DNA from: Ochotona curzoniae
Lineage: Eukaryota > Chordata > Mammalia > Lagomorpha > Ochotonidae
Direction: 5' to 3'
NCBI RefSeq assembly: GCF_017591425.1
Contig: NW_024466307.1
Span: 7,827,001-7,891,000, forward strand
DNA: 64,000 nucleotides
In this document: positions 1-22,460 of the stretch, one piece after another
Numbering within the stretch: the first letter of the stretch is position 1
Layout of the letters: each line of letters begins with the position of its first letter
The notes under the pieces: generated by a model
The model's database searches: none
What the model was told of the DNA's origin: nothing
The model's input: only the letters and a program-made list of their open reading frames with translations
Translations under genes and position numbers: made by a program

Positions 1-536
1 TGGGAAAGAGAAGGAGAGAAGGAGGTTCAGGTGTGCCGGGGGCAGGACTGGGCGGGCGGGGGCGGAGCCAGAGTGCATCGGCCTCTTTCACCCAGAGCTC
101 AGAGGACAGGCCTCACCGACTTCCTTCTTTGTTCTGGTTCACCTTTTCTGTCATGAACAGGATTTTTTTTCCCCCTGAAATAGTTGCTCTCTTTGTCTCT
201 CCTACACATACTCACAACCACACACGCACACACACTTCCAGTTTCTCGTGACAAATATCAGAAAATGCGGCAGCACGGGGCTGCTGTTCGCAGGTGCGCA
301 GCCCCTGGCCACGTGGGCTAGCGTCAGTATCTTCCGTCCTCTCCACCCCCACCCTGCACAGCTCACGTGCAGACAGAACCTGTCTGGCTACTGAAAGCAT
401 TTGAGCCTGTGACCCCTGGCTACACCATCCTGGCTTTAAATTTTTCTTTGTAGATCTTAATCTGTATTCCTTAGATCCTCTTTGGATTTTACCACTTGAA
501 GGAAAAAAAAAAAGTTTTTAACTTAAACATTTTTAG
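1..536. other. Intergenic, nothing coding recognised
   Basis: The first 130 bases are G-rich with several CpG, then the sequence becomes ordinary. A short ACAC-rich patch lies at about 205-235. Short open frames lack any recognisable domain. Confidence 0.4.
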
Positions 537-836
537 CATTTAAAATTTTATATTTATTTCTCATTTGTCTGAAAGGCTCCTCCCCGGGCAGGTCACCCCC
601 AGCAGCTGCTAGCGGCTGGCCTGTGAATTTCAGCCTGAAATTATGGACTCAAGCTGGGTCTCCCTCCTCAGTGGGCAGGACTCAACTGCTTGAATCTGCA
701 CCTGCCACCTACCAGGCTGTGCAGCAAGGAGCTGGAATTAGAAACGGAGCTAGGATTTGAACCCACGCACTTGGATATGGACGCAGATATTCCCAAGTGG
801 TGTGCATTTTAACAGCTGCACCACACATCTGCCTCT
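537..836 (-). mobile_element. CSINE, old copy
   Basis: Reads as the reverse complement of the lagomorph SINE. The AT-rich tail remnant (tatttatttctcatttgtct) is at the left and the tRNA-like head (aacagctgcaccacacatctg) at the right. It is strongly diverged. Confidence 0.7.
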
Positions 837-1787
837 GCTTTTTAAAAAATTATGTTTCTGACCCCTGAATCAACAAGAGGTTAGCTAAAGTGTGTTATTC
901 CAACTGTAACAAAAACATCTCACTCCGTGCCTCCTGCTGCTTCTAATTGGCTTCCACAGTTTTTACATTGCTAGGGCCCAGTCTGCTTCTAAAACCTTTT
1001 ACAGAGATCTTGCTTTTTTTTTTTTTTCTTAACCTCCTAAGTGTATTCCCTGGCATTAGCTCTTCAAGGACCATTGTGCTGTTCCATTTACACTATCTGA
1101 GAGGACAAAGGAATGTCTTCCTCCAGGGTAAAGTGCCTCCAGGCTGAGGGGCCGACCAGCACTTAGCAGAGGCAGGGCTGCGAGGACCATCCCACACCCT
1201 CCAGAGAACTTGGTGGGGGGAGGGGGATGGACTGAGTTCAGTGGAGGCACCGTGTGAGGAGGTCTGAGTTTTCTTCTGTGAATAATAGTTTCCTCTTTGT
1301 CAGCTGGATGAGGGAACTTGGCGGGCACTTTGGGGTGGAGGAGAGAGTAAAGGACTACGGGGCAGGAAGAAGACCGGGTTGGGGGGGAATGGAGGGGCGT
1401 TCTGGCTGCAGGTGTAATGGCGTCGAGGCTCCAGCCCAGCTTCCCTTTGGGGTCTCCCTCAGCTCCACCCCTGTGAGTATTCATTGCCTTCACAGCCAGT
1501 ACCAGCTCAAAGAGTTCCCTGGGTGATGGCTCCCCACCCCGCCCCCCACCCAAGAGAGAACATCTCTGCTGATAGCTCTGCGAGAAATAAGAGAGTTCTA
1601 GAATTCCTCATGGGAGTCTTACGATGAGCAGTCACTACTGGGTCATTTGCCCGTCTGTGAGAGCTGCACAGTGGCCCAGGGAAGACCAGGAGTAAGGCTC
1701 ACCCTGCCTGTTTTGGGACTTATCATCTGCACGACTGTTTCTTCTTCTTCTTTTTTTTTTTTTTTTTTTTGCTTTAAAAATACATAT
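837..1787. other. Intergenic, nothing coding recognised
   Basis: Contains poly-T tracts near 1015 and 1750 and a GA/GT-rich patch at 1210-1400. Open frames of 90-165 codons occur on both strands but are mutually overlapping and domain-free, so they are treated as chance. Confidence 0.4.
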
Positions 1788-2950
1788 CATTATTAATATC
1801 ATTTGCACAGTCAAAGGGGATGCATGCCCACATAGATTAGGGTGGGGCAGTCAGGTATGGAGGAAAGTGGATGGGACATATGTTTCAGTGGTTTTTTTCC
1901 TCTGTGTCATTTTTTTTCCTCCTATGTCTGCAGAGGAGAAAGGGGAGGGGGCTCCTCCTTGCTGTCAATCATCACCCAGGGATAGGGGACAGTCCTTTAA
2001 TGATGACCTAGAGACCCGGATGTATGGTTTCAACAGCCCTGAGACATTGTTTCATTGCTCCAGGGATGAGGAAATCTGCTCAAGGTCTATTGGGTCACAA
2101 AATCCACCTTAGTGCATCCACAGACCCAGGAACACGCCACAAAGGTTGGCCAAGAGAGTGGTCCAACTTGTTCTGTTTTTCATCCTCTGACAAGAGAGTT
2201 GACATCTCCTGTCCTAGACGAGCTAGCTGTCATGTCCCCCGTGTGCATCTGGACATGCTGTCCACTGCACAGGCGTCAGTAACTGAGGAAGCCCAGACCT
2301 GATACGTGCACTCCCAGGTCAAACCACATATTCCATGATTTTCCCTGTGGCTCGAGTTTGAGTTCAACAGTCTGATTGGGATGTCCTCTAAGGGATATCT
2401 CCTGGGATGATCCCAGACCTGACTCTTGTGTGCAACAGTCATTACAAGATCAGGTGTGGTCCTGTCGTCTGCACCTACTGGTGGATGCAGCTGCCTGGTC
2501 AGTTCTGCCTCAGCCCCGTATCACCTGTGTCTGCTGTGGCCCGGCCCAGCCAGCCCACCACAGACACAGTCCTCACACATGCTAGCAAATGCCATGGCCT
2601 AGTCGGGATAACTCCTAATAACTCCCAACATGCCACCCCCAGCCTGTTTTTATGCATGCTAGCTTCTGCTGCAGCCTAGTCCATCCCAGCCTGCATTTAG
2701 CTGTCATGCACACCCATTGGTGCTACAGCTAAACTTGGCCTGCCCTGCCCCGAGTCCTGGCCCTCAGGTATGCCACCAGGTGCAGTCATCTTGTTTAGCC
2801 TGACCCACCCCCAGTCCTAGTTCTTGTGCTCACCAGTGATAGGTCCAGCCTAGCAGAGGAATGCCCTGCCAGGCATGTTCCAAGCTCTGCATCTTGCACC
2901 TGTCAGAGGGTACTATGGTCCAGCCTGATATAACTTGTAGAATTGTGAGA
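1788..2950 (+). mobile_element. LINE-like lagomorph repeat, copy A
   Basis: Clearly homologous to copy B at 7.66-8.46 kb. Both share, in order, a 'ggaggaaagtgg' block, a T-rich tract, a GGAG-rich block, 'gtgtgcatctgga' then 'tgtc-actgc', and 'gatcccagac-tga-tcttgtgtg'. Beyond 2480 it runs into degenerate, roughly 70-bp tandem units built on 'cagcctagtcc' and 'cccagtcctag'. The likely source is an untranslated part of lagomorph L1; the family is not certain. The strand is arbitrary. Confidence 0.5.
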
Positions 2951-2998
2951 ATTGGAGGTAGTGAAGGATAGAATGAAGTGCAAAACAGGTAACAGATT

Positions 2999-3344
2999 TA
3001 GAGGTGGCACGATGGCTTAACGGCTTTATTCTCAACCTGCAATCACTGGCATCCCATATAGACAATGGTTCGTGTCTAGACTGCTCCACTTGTGGTCCAG
3101 TGTCCTGCCTGTGGCTTGGGTAGGCAGTGGAAGATTGCCCAAAGCCATCCCTAACCCTGCACCCATGTGAGAAGTCTGGGAGAAGCTCCTGGTTTCAGAT
3201 TTGCTCAGTGCTAGCCATTGTGGCCAGTGGGGAGCAAACCCGTGGATGGAAGATGTTTCTGTCTGTCTCTTTCTCTCTGTGAATCTACCTTTCCAGTGAA
3301 AATAAATCTTAAAAAACAAAACAAACAAACAGTGAAAAAACAAA
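2999..3344 (+). mobile_element. CSINE with target-site duplication
   Basis: Full-length plus-strand copy from 'ggtggcacgatggctta' to 'aataaatcttaaaaaacaaa', flanked by the 10-bp direct repeat GTAACAGATT (2989-2998 and 3345-3354), the footprint of L1-driven insertion. Confidence 0.85.
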
Positions 3345-3957
3345 GTAACAGATTCGGTTTGTGCCTTAAAGGACTTCAGCTCAGTAGGGAAGCAAGATCA
3401 ACAAGTCATAAACTAGAACAAATCCTGTGAGGCAGAATAAGAGCTCAGGGAACTCCAGAATGACTGGAGTTAATGAGCCTTGAAATTATCCAAACAATTT
3501 CCGGGAGGAGTTGATACCAATGCTGGGATTTTAGAATAGTGAGAGGGGGTGAGACACGTATAGCAGGATAAAAGCCAAGGCCAGGGTAGCGGTGGAAATG
3601 GAGGGAGCTGGTCAGGCAGCCAAGTGGTCTCACAGAGCAGCACCTAATGACTGCATGAGCCAGGCAGTGGGGCAAATGTGTGGGGCGGGTGGTTTGCTTA
3701 TCAACAATCAGAGATTCAGGGTTTAACGTTCAGGTTGGGGAAGGAATTGGAGGTCAATTTAGAAGTACTTGCTGTGCGACAACAGTAAATGAATCCAGTA
3801 TTTGTAATTTCATCAGGAAGGAGAGCAAAGAGATGAGCAACAGTAGGACTGGAGATGGGGGAGAGTTCAGTCATCATGTAATTGACAGAAGAGGCTTGGG
3901 GGAGGAATGATGTCCCTGAGAAAACGGGAGGAGAGATGCGTGGAAGAAAGGCTCAGT
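3345..3957. other. Intergenic single-copy sequence
   Basis: Ordinary composition, slightly A/G-rich. No repeat, exon or RNA gene was recognised. Confidence 0.4.
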
Positions 3958-4241
3958 GGGAGACAGGGCTTTGGCACACTGGTTAAGGCACACCTGGGAC
4001 CCAGGCACCTCATACTGGGAGTGCGAAGGTTCAAGTCTCCATCTCCTAATCACCCAGTTTCCAGTATCTGAGTCCCTGTCACCCTCGTGGGAGACCCAGA
4101 AAGCACCCAGGGCTCTTGGCTCTGGTCTGGCCCAGTATCAGCTACTACAGGCATTTGGAAGTCAAATAGCACGCCGAAAAAGTCACTGTCTGTCACTTGG
4201 AGTTTCAAATAAAAATAGACAAATAACATTAGAAAAAAAAA
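3958..4241 (+). mobile_element. CSINE, old copy
   Basis: Plus-strand head 'tttggcacactggttaaggc', internal 'gtgggagacccagaaa' and tail 'aataaaaatagacaaataac' with a poly-A run mark a diverged member. Confidence 0.7.
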
Positions 4242-6159
4242 AACCAAACTCGGTAGCCATTAGCACACACCAAAGGATCTAACAGCAAACAGCATAATAA
4301 TCTAGATCTGCTTATTGACAATGGAATGAATTCAGCTCTGACGTTGCCAGGGCACGCACAGCATTTAGAGCTCCATGAAGGTGACTGTTCACTGGCTTGA
4401 TTATTCCAGAAAGCGCGTACGAGTATAACATCCACAACGCCTAGCACGCATGGGTGTTTGGAAGTTAAACCAGCATTCCTGCTTCTGTTTAAACTTGTGG
4501 GCATTAGCCATGACCTGTGCCTGCAGAAACGGGGAACTGCTGCGTTTCTCCCATTGCATGGAGGAGTTACTGAATTCAGTTTGCACAGGCATCCTCTGAC
4601 AGTCACACCATCCAGGTAGATTCCAGGAAATGTTCCCAGTGGGCAAGGAGCCTGCAGACACTGACTGGTGACCCAGTTTCTCGCTGGAGTGGGGTCCTTC
4701 CCTGGAGTCCACCTCGGCCTCTGCTGACCCTTGCAGTCTGCTCTGACTGGCCTTTTTCTCCAAAGCAGCAGCTGCCGCAGACAGTCCAGTTTTGGCGAAG
4801 GCTGGAAGGACAATGCATCTGCCTTCAAGCCTCTGACTCTTGCTGGGTCTCCATGAACTACCCACAGCCAAGCCTCCCATTGGAGACCTTCCAAAACCCT
4901 TTCCTGCCGGTGGGTGACAGGCCATGTTCGCCACTGTCACATCCCCTTGTTACAGCCATCCTGCCGATGGGTGTGATTTCAGAAGACAAAAGGGCTAAGA
5001 GGATCAGCAACTCAGCACCTGTGGTGCGGCAGTACTGCCTAGGGCCTGCCCGTTCAGACCCTCCTGCTTGGGAGTGGCTTTGAACTTGCCAATTGTGTGA
5101 GGTGAGACAGTTTTCAGACATTCCTGAAAAACTTAACTAATAAACAGATTAAACCGATGTTCAAAATTGTAAGGATTAATCAGCTAATGTGCATGTGGAG
5201 ACCATGCATGGCACCTGCTTGTTCGAAGGTTGTTTATGAGACGGGCCAAGGAAGAGCAAACAGGCAGCATTTCTCCACTTGCCGAATCACTCCACATGGG
5301 CTCAGAAGGAGGGAGATGAAGGTGGACGCACACATATGCTCCTCGCTCAGCGCTCTTTGAATCCTAGGATATTGTTTTGTAAGCTAGTGCTTCAGCACGC
5401 CAAGGAACAGCACCTCAAAGAACTACACGAGTTAATATATTTTCCCTAAATCAGAGCAATTTTCTTCTGCTTTACTGAATCAAAAGCAGCTGGAGGAAAC
5501 GAGGCTGACTCGGGACATTTTCGAAGTGCTAGCTCCTGGCTGAGGCTGTGGCTGAATTTAAGGAACATGGTGGTCAACTAGCAATGTCAAATAAGTTAGT
5601 GCTGAGGCAATAGCATAGACCATTTTTTGGGATGAGATCAACTGTATTACATATTCAGCTATGGTATTGGTTAAGACATATGAAAGTTACATAAACTTGG
5701 AATAATATGAACTTTTAAAGAGCAGAGACTGTACACAAGGCTGGGTATTTCCCCCTCATTTTATCAGGTTCTGTAGGAAGAAAGATATTGATGGAGGCAC
5801 CTCTTCCCCTTTCCCTCCCCTTCCCCGCAAAGCCTTAGTTTTATAGCCAGAGAAACAGGAAACAGAGCCGGAGAGAACTTACATGACTTATTCAAGTTCA
5901 TTGAACGTCTGTGGGGATGTGGACCAGAAGTGAGGCTTCCTGTCCCCTGTTCTGTGGGCTTCCCCATAGCTGTCCCTGCCTCCAGCCAAAGTGGCAAGGT
6001 GGTGGTGAGAAAAGACTTCCTTTGTTGATTCTGATTTTATGGTTCAAGACTGAATCTGCTCTAGAGAGTGGGCCAACCATTTCCACTATAAACAGGAACT
6101 GTGAGCACTACACTGTCCCCTATGGTTCCTTTCCTGGAGGGAAGGGGGGCTGTTTAGGG
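4242..6159. other. Intergenic single-copy sequence
   Basis: No transposon was recognised except a possible ancient MIR/L2 remnant near 5860-5940. Two overlapping minus-strand frames at 4229-4940 stay open for 221 and 179 codons but in different frames, match no family I know and lack conserved motifs, so they are not called genes. Confidence 0.4.
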
Positions 6160-6620
6160 ATTACTCTGTGTGTCCCAAAAGATGTGCTGAAACACTGGCC
6201 CTACTATTTCAGAATTCAAACATTCTCAGCAAAGAGTCCCCACTGATGCAGACAGTCCATATGGGAGCAGAGTCAACCAATGTGACTGGTGTCCTAACCA
6301 AAGCAAGCAATACAGAGAGCAGGACGCCACGCGAGGGGACAGATGCAGAGGGAGAAGAAGGCCATCGGGCCACAGTGACAGAGTTGGGCTCAGCGGCAGA
6401 GAGGGGAGGAAGGCATCGCCAAACCAGAGGCACCAGAATGATGGCCAGGCCAGGCACTTTCCTGGATGGCTGCCCAGTGATTTTGGCTCTGCCCATACCT
6501 GAATTTTGCACCTGTGTCCTCCAGAACTTGGGGACAATGAGTGTATGCAATGTGAAGCTGCCAGATGCGTGGTACTTAGCTAGCACTAGCCTGCTCAAGA
6601 GTGACACGCTCTCCACCTGA
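6160..6620 (+). mobile_element. Ancient LTR-like repeat remnant
   Basis: Starts 'tgtgtcccaaaagatgtgctgaaac' and continues with 'aatgtgactggtgtcctaac', 'agggagaagaaggccatc' and 'cctccagaacttgg'. This order matches a mammal-wide LTR-type repeat whose consensus runs from gtgtcccccaaaatt to cctccagaactgtg. The exact family name is not certain. The coding frames inside it are chance. Confidence 0.45.
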
Positions 6621-7659
6621 CTGCCTGGGTCAGCAGTGGGTGCTCCTGTGGCTGCTTGTTCACAAAGCGCTTCCGGAGTCAGCTTTCCCAAATGGGAGGA
6701 AGACGAGCAAGAGAGGGAACATTGGTCCCTCTGCTCTCATCACTTTGGAATTAACTGGAAAAAGGAAAATGTGTGATTGGGTTGTTTTCAGTTCTGCATT
6801 TGCTTTTGTGGGCACGAGCAGTGTCGCTTGCATCATGTGCTGTGTCTTAGTTCCCGTTATTATTATTTTTTTTGATATTCTACCCATCTTTGAAACTGAC
6901 TCTTAGGGATTCGCTGTGTCAAGCAATCTCAATGTTTCAAGCATGCATTTCAGGAGAAGGTAGAAATGTCGATTTCCTTTAACAGTAAAAAGCAAATGAA
7001 CCAGAAACTGAATTCTTACTCTCAATATTGGCATTTCTGTCATTATTTAATTCATTTGACAAGAATTTTCTGATACATAAACATTCGTACATTGAATAAA
7101 GACCGGACCATTTTTCCTTTTGTCTAAAATTCGTATCAACTAGAATAATCCTAGCATAGTTTGACTCTTACTAGTTAAATGAATGAGTTGGGAAAACTAA
7201 CATCATGTTACAAGATGAAAAATTAAGACAGTATAATTGAGTTTCTCACATCCTTTTGTTCCCTGGCAACACTAGTACATGGACCCATACATGCTGCAGT
7301 TCACTATTCATTTTTGGCATTATTAGCGCTCCTGGACACCAGCAAGTGCCAGGGTACTCATCATTCTTATTTAGATAGGAAATTGATGTGAGAATGTATG
7401 TCTTACATATAGAAGTAGCCAGAATCCTTTTCTAGTTTGAACTGGCTATTTCTGTATCAGAAGTTTTTAAGATCCGTTTGCTTGTTCCACATAGGACTAT
7501 TTGCTTTTAACATATAAATGCCAGAAGCTATTTCAAAACAACTTTATTGTTGTTTTGTACTATCTTGTCATTTGTCTAAGGTGACATCTGAGGCTGTTTT
7601 GAAAAAAACAATTCATTCTATTTTTAATGTTGTGTGTCTAGTGGCCTATTCCTAATTAG
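6621..7659. other. Intergenic AT-rich single-copy sequence
   Basis: Plain AT-rich sequence from about 6.9 kb on. No repeat family, RNA gene or exon was recognised. Confidence 0.4.
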
Positions 7660-8460
7660 GCATGCCTTTGATGAGTTTTACATAGTTGATTAGAGTGTAG
7701 AGGGTCAAGGGCTGGAGGAAAGTGGGTGAGACCATTGTTTACGCACTTTTTTTTTTTCTTCTTGTTTCTGGAAGAAGGGGAGAGATGCAGGGAGGAGCCA
7801 CACCCACCCTCCCAACTATCCTAGAGTCCCTTGCGTGGGGCATGCTCCGAGGGTTCTGTTCCAGTAGTTTTGAAAGTTCAACGGTTCTGAATTGCTGTTG
7901 ATTTCCCAACTCTAATCACAATGAAATCTCTCCAGAATCCACTGGCTGACATTGTCCACTTTCAAGTCTTCGCCTGTCCAGATTTTTACAGCCAACATTG
8001 GGCTGGGGTAGTTGATCAATTTGCTCTGTCCTCTGTTATGGTAGCAGGTGTCCTCTGGAAGCTCCAATGTACTGCCATATCCTCCGTGTGCATCTGGATA
8101 TACTGTCTACTGCTCTAAGCCATTGAAGAGGCTCAGCTCTGACAGATGCACTTCACAGTCAGGCCATGAAACCTGCAATTCTTTCTATGGTTGGAGTTCT
8201 GAGTCCAGCAGTTCTTTTGGGGGATAATTGGCAAAGAAACCTCATCTGAGGCGATCCCAGACTTGATTCTTGTGTGTGTTTGCCAATACAGGATCTGGCA
8301 GGAAGTCAATCTTTCATACACTAGTTCAGCTCCCAAATGCCTGTTTCCACTAGGGCTGGGTCAGGCCCAGACCAGGAACCTGAACCCAAAGCGGGACTCC
8401 CACTGGTGTGGCAGGGACTCCTCTGAGCCAAAATCTGCTTCCTTCCAGGATGGGCATGAA
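7660..8460 (+). mobile_element. LINE-like lagomorph repeat, copy B
   Basis: Second copy of the repeat at 1.79-2.95 kb, in the same orientation and about 5.9 kb apart. It keeps the 'gtgtgcatctggatatactg' block and the 'gatcccagacttgattcttg' block but lacks most of the tandem-unit part. The 65-72 codon open frames here are incidental. Confidence 0.5.
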
Positions 8461-9141
8461 GCACGGCAAGCACAGTAGCCAACTCAAAAACTGGGAAATC
8501 CCGAGCATTCTAATGTGAACTGTGTGCTAAGCATAATAGAATGACTTCTTAATATGTATGGGCCATTACTTCCTCACTTAGTGCGTATTACACCTTCCAC
8601 ATGAAAAGGACCGAATCTCCTTTCCCAGTTGTGAGATGTGGAGATGGGCTCACACCCCCTGTTCAACGCCACATCTATCCTTACAGATCCCAGAGTCAGC
8701 TCCCTTGCTCGCCTCTGTAATTTCTCATTCACACTTTTGGTGGAAATGGCTGAAGGAGCAAAAATGACAGCACCTCTATGAAATTAAGTGCTTATAAAGG
8801 AGCAGAAAATTTATCTAACGTCTTTGCAACATGCTTTCTATGTGAATATTATACAGATTTGGGAAGAACTACTGGGGAATCCAATAGAAAGGCACAGCTT
8901 GCTAACTAGTGCATGAATCCATAAATGTCGGGAGAAAAATTCTAAAACATCATTTAAAGTGTAGTCTGTATTTTCCATACTTAAATTTTAGAAAAATTGA
9001 ATTTTTCAATAGGCTGTAACTTCTCAATTTGTATTCTTCTAAAATACTGGAAACCTAGATATTCATGTTGAGAGGGAACAAGTACTGAAATGTGAAATTA
9101 TTTTGCCTGGCTACAATTAGGTTCTATTTAAAACTGGATAC
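8461..9141. other. Intergenic AT-rich single-copy sequence
   Basis: Between copy B and the next SINE. Nothing recognised. Confidence 0.4.
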
Positions 9142-9473
9142 GGGGCCCAGCGGCGTGGCCTAGTGGCTAAAGTCCTCACCTTGAACACACCAGGATCCCA
9201 TATGGGGGCCAGTTCTAATCCCAGCAGCTCCATTTCCCACCCAGCTCCCTTGCCTTGGTCTCGGAAAGCAGTTGAGGACAGCCCAAAGCCTTGGGACCCT
9301 GCACCCCTCTGGAAGACCTGGAAGAGGTTCCTGGTTCCAGGCTTCAGATCAGCACAGCATTTGCCGTTGCATTCACTTGGGGGAGTGAATCATCGGATGG
9401 AAGATTTTCCACTCTGTCTCTCCTCCTCTCTGTATATCTGACTTTGAAATAAAAATAAATATATCTTAAAAAA
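9142..9473 (+). mobile_element. CSINE, young copy just past the ARRDC3 3' end
   Basis: Near-consensus head (ggcccagcggcgtggcctag), B-box-like 'agttctaatcc' and tail 'aataaaaataaatatatctt'. It is flanked by imperfect direct repeats aaaactggatac (9130-9141) and aaaactgaatcc (9474-9485). It lies about 190 bp beyond the predicted polyadenylation site. Confidence 0.88.
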
Positions 9474-9661
9474 AAACTGAATCCATAATTGTAAGTTAAA
9501 CTGATACTATTATAATTCCATTAAGCTCAGTGTTTTCTAGTACCTATTTAGCTGTTCTTACCCCAGGATAGGAATTGAACTGTAATGTTCATAGTCTTGG
9601 CATGCATGATAAATTGTTGATATAATAAGACTCAAAGACACTTCCAAACAATTTTATACAA

Positions 9662-12281
9662 AAAAAGAAAAAAAAAACAAACTTTATTTTCCACAAGGAA
9701 GAGCAATAGGAATAATTAAATCATTTCCCACATAGTTTTCTTAAAACAGAGCCTACAAGGACATATTCAGCACCAAATAAAAAGAAAAAAAAGAGAAAAA
9801 TTACAAACAGCCATAGAATATAATCTATAAAGCAAACATTTAATATTGCACTTTGTTTTGCTAACATTTTGGATCTTTTCCTAATTGAAAAATCAGGAGT
9901 CTATCATGAATACTGGAATACAGCTGTGAACCTCACATCATGTCAGGAATTGACCAATATTTAAAAGAAAGTAATGCCTCTAAAATGAGAGTAAGGAAAT
10001 ACTTTAGTGGACAAAACTTTATTTAACAAAGTTTCATAAATTTAAAAATGATCACAACTTGTGATCCAGTGCCAATGATCAGAATATTGGTCGTTCTTGC
10101 TTCACGTGTCATTTTTAAGAGTGTAAGATGATCAATAATCCAACGCTATGCATATCAACAATTGTTCCCTAGTCTTAGACATGAGAAGAGAGAAAAGGGA
10201 TTTTCTGGACAATCCCCCTAAACAAAAACAAAACCACCAAATGCCCTTAATGCCAAATATTCCATTAGCTTCTTTTGAGGGGGACATTCACAAAATGATT
10301 TAACAACAATAAAAAAATATTTCACCCCCATTTCCTTATTATCTAATATTAGTTTGCTACGGGAGCCCAACCCTTTAACTGAATCACTTAAAACGCGATT
10401 CATTTTACACTGGGCTTTCTTCACCCTGTCAGCATTTTTCAAACATGAATTTTCTTCCATGTTTTCTTAAAGGCCACTTATGGAAAAGCCTATTTGTTTT
10501 GTATGAAGCTTTAAGACAGTATTTAACCAGGTCAAGCACCAAGCCAGAGTTACTGTTATTTTCAGCCACTTTATTAACGTGGGGTTAATGGGAGGATAGA
10601 TGTACTACCCGTTTCACACATATGTTGCAACATCAGAGATGCTGATTTGCATTAGAAACATCAGAGCCGAGTTCTTCCTGAATGAACAAAACCAGTACAC
10701 TTGGTACCTTGGAATATGTAGTTTCAAATGTTATGATTGCTGGTATATTTGTGATGAGCCAACTGTTAATTATCTTTAAATGACTGCTTTTCCCATCTTT
10801 TCTATATAAACTCAAAATAAGTGATTTCTTGCGTTAACTGCTGTATAGGTAATGGGAAACAGCATTTTTATTCACTTGTACACTTATCCCACACACAACT
10901 GAAGCTGCTACCCCAGCAAACATCCCAACATTTGTAATCACGAAGTTATACACTTTTGGAATAAACTTGGGTTCTCACACTCCGCCAAGATGGAGTAGCA
11001 AAGTAAATGTGTAACTTGAGCTCTCCAATGTGAACCTCAACTTCTACATTCCTGCTCATTAAAAGACCATGCCTCAGCAAAAATGATTTCCAACATATGT
11101 GTTCCGGAGGTAATTAAGTAGCTCTATATAAAAATAAATGCACTTTCCCCAGTGACTGGTAAATTTCCATACTTCTAAAATAATAATAAAAAAAATAATT
11201 TTCAAGAGCAATAGCCCTCAGCTCTTGCTGGTGCTTGCCACACTGCCTTTCTATAATCCACTCTTAGTTCTGCTAGTTTCTTCTTTTATGTAATGATAAA
11301 AAGGGGATGTGGGTGGGTTATCACTTTTGTGTATGTCCCGTCTCCAAATTTCCCTCTCCAAAAAGCCAACCAAATAAACAACAACAAAATAACTCAACAG
11401 TGCAACAAAACACAAATAGCATTCCAACAGTTTGGCAAGTGATGCGTTCACCTGAGATTAAGTGATTTTAGGCAGTCAGTAACAAAATGCTGCTTTGCTG
11501 TAATAGTAGAAAGGCAACACATTCTTAAAAGAAACCAGGAAGGTATACAACCTTGACAGTCTCTTATTAGCTCCTCCCCTTATGCTTCCCCCCCACGTAT
11601 CTGTTGCGTATCTACTACAGTAGGCTGCAAAACATACAGCGAAAGGATTGGCTTGAAGGCATTTGATGTCTGTAAATAAATCCACAAGAGGATCCAAGCT
11701 GCGGCGGTGACACCTGGTCAGCCGAGGAGGACGATTCCGAGCATGTGCATACGCAGATCAAGTCCAGGCTACAGTAAATAAAACACAAAAGGCCAGTGCG
11801 TGTTTCTCATGGTAAATTTTTCTCAAAGCTTTCTTTTGTTCCTTGTCGTGCTGATCACAAACAAGTTTTAAAAGAGCATCAAGAGTCTGGCAAAAATGAA
11901 AAAAAAAAAAAAAGCTGTAGTGACATCGAACCGCACAATGTTAAGCATTGAGCATGTGCAAATTTTCAAATCAAAAGAAGGAAATCATCCCTCTTTGCAA
12001 CGTGGTGTCTTGCCACATATGACCCTAGGCTAAGAAGACTGCCCTCAGTAGGTGCCAGTCTTAAAGGAGAAAACTCAGATCTTCAAGCATGCTGGAGCAG
12101 TCCCAGATGCTGCCGTTCAGGCTTCTAGAGCATCATCATTGCTTGTTTCATGTATTCGCCATTTTTCTGGGCAAAAGCATTCCACTTCCTCTGAAAACGT
12201 GTCTCCAAGATACTTCTGTGTCCTCAGCCGGAAGAGATAGAGTTCAGAACCTACATCAACTTGATTCACCCACGTGTTCCT
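9662..12281 (-). other. ARRDC3: ARRDC3 3' UTR (about 2.6 kb)
   Basis: Repeat-free, AT-rich sequence with no SINE insertion, unlike both flanks, from the stop codon to an AATAAA signal. Its length fits the long 3' UTR known for ARRDC3 mRNA. Read on the minus strand it has AU-rich motifs, for example overlapping ATTTATTTA at about 11681-11673 and TTTTATTTA near 11783-11775, of the kind that confer short mRNA half-life. Weaker internal AATAAA hexamers occur at about 10872, 10575 and 10023 and could give shorter isoforms. The far end is inferred from the signal, not observed. Confidence 0.75.
9683..9688 (-). terminator. ARRDC3: Probable ARRDC3 polyadenylation signal (AATAAA)
   Basis: Plus-strand TTTATT at 9683-9688 is AATAAA on the gene strand. 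It is followed within about 10 nt by long U-runs and then by GU-rich sequence near 9640, as expected for a downstream element. It lies about 2.6 kb past the stop, and repeat density jumps immediately beyond it. Confidence 0.65.

Positions 12282-22460
<10,179 letters not shown>

Noticed and set aside
1056..1553. 165-codon minus-strand frame
   Set aside because: Proline-rich low-complexity translation opposite a 90-codon frame, with no motif.
4229..4940. 221- and 179-codon overlapping minus-strand frames
   Set aside because: No domain or family recognised, no splice context, and two frames open at once suggest chance; conservation was not testable here.
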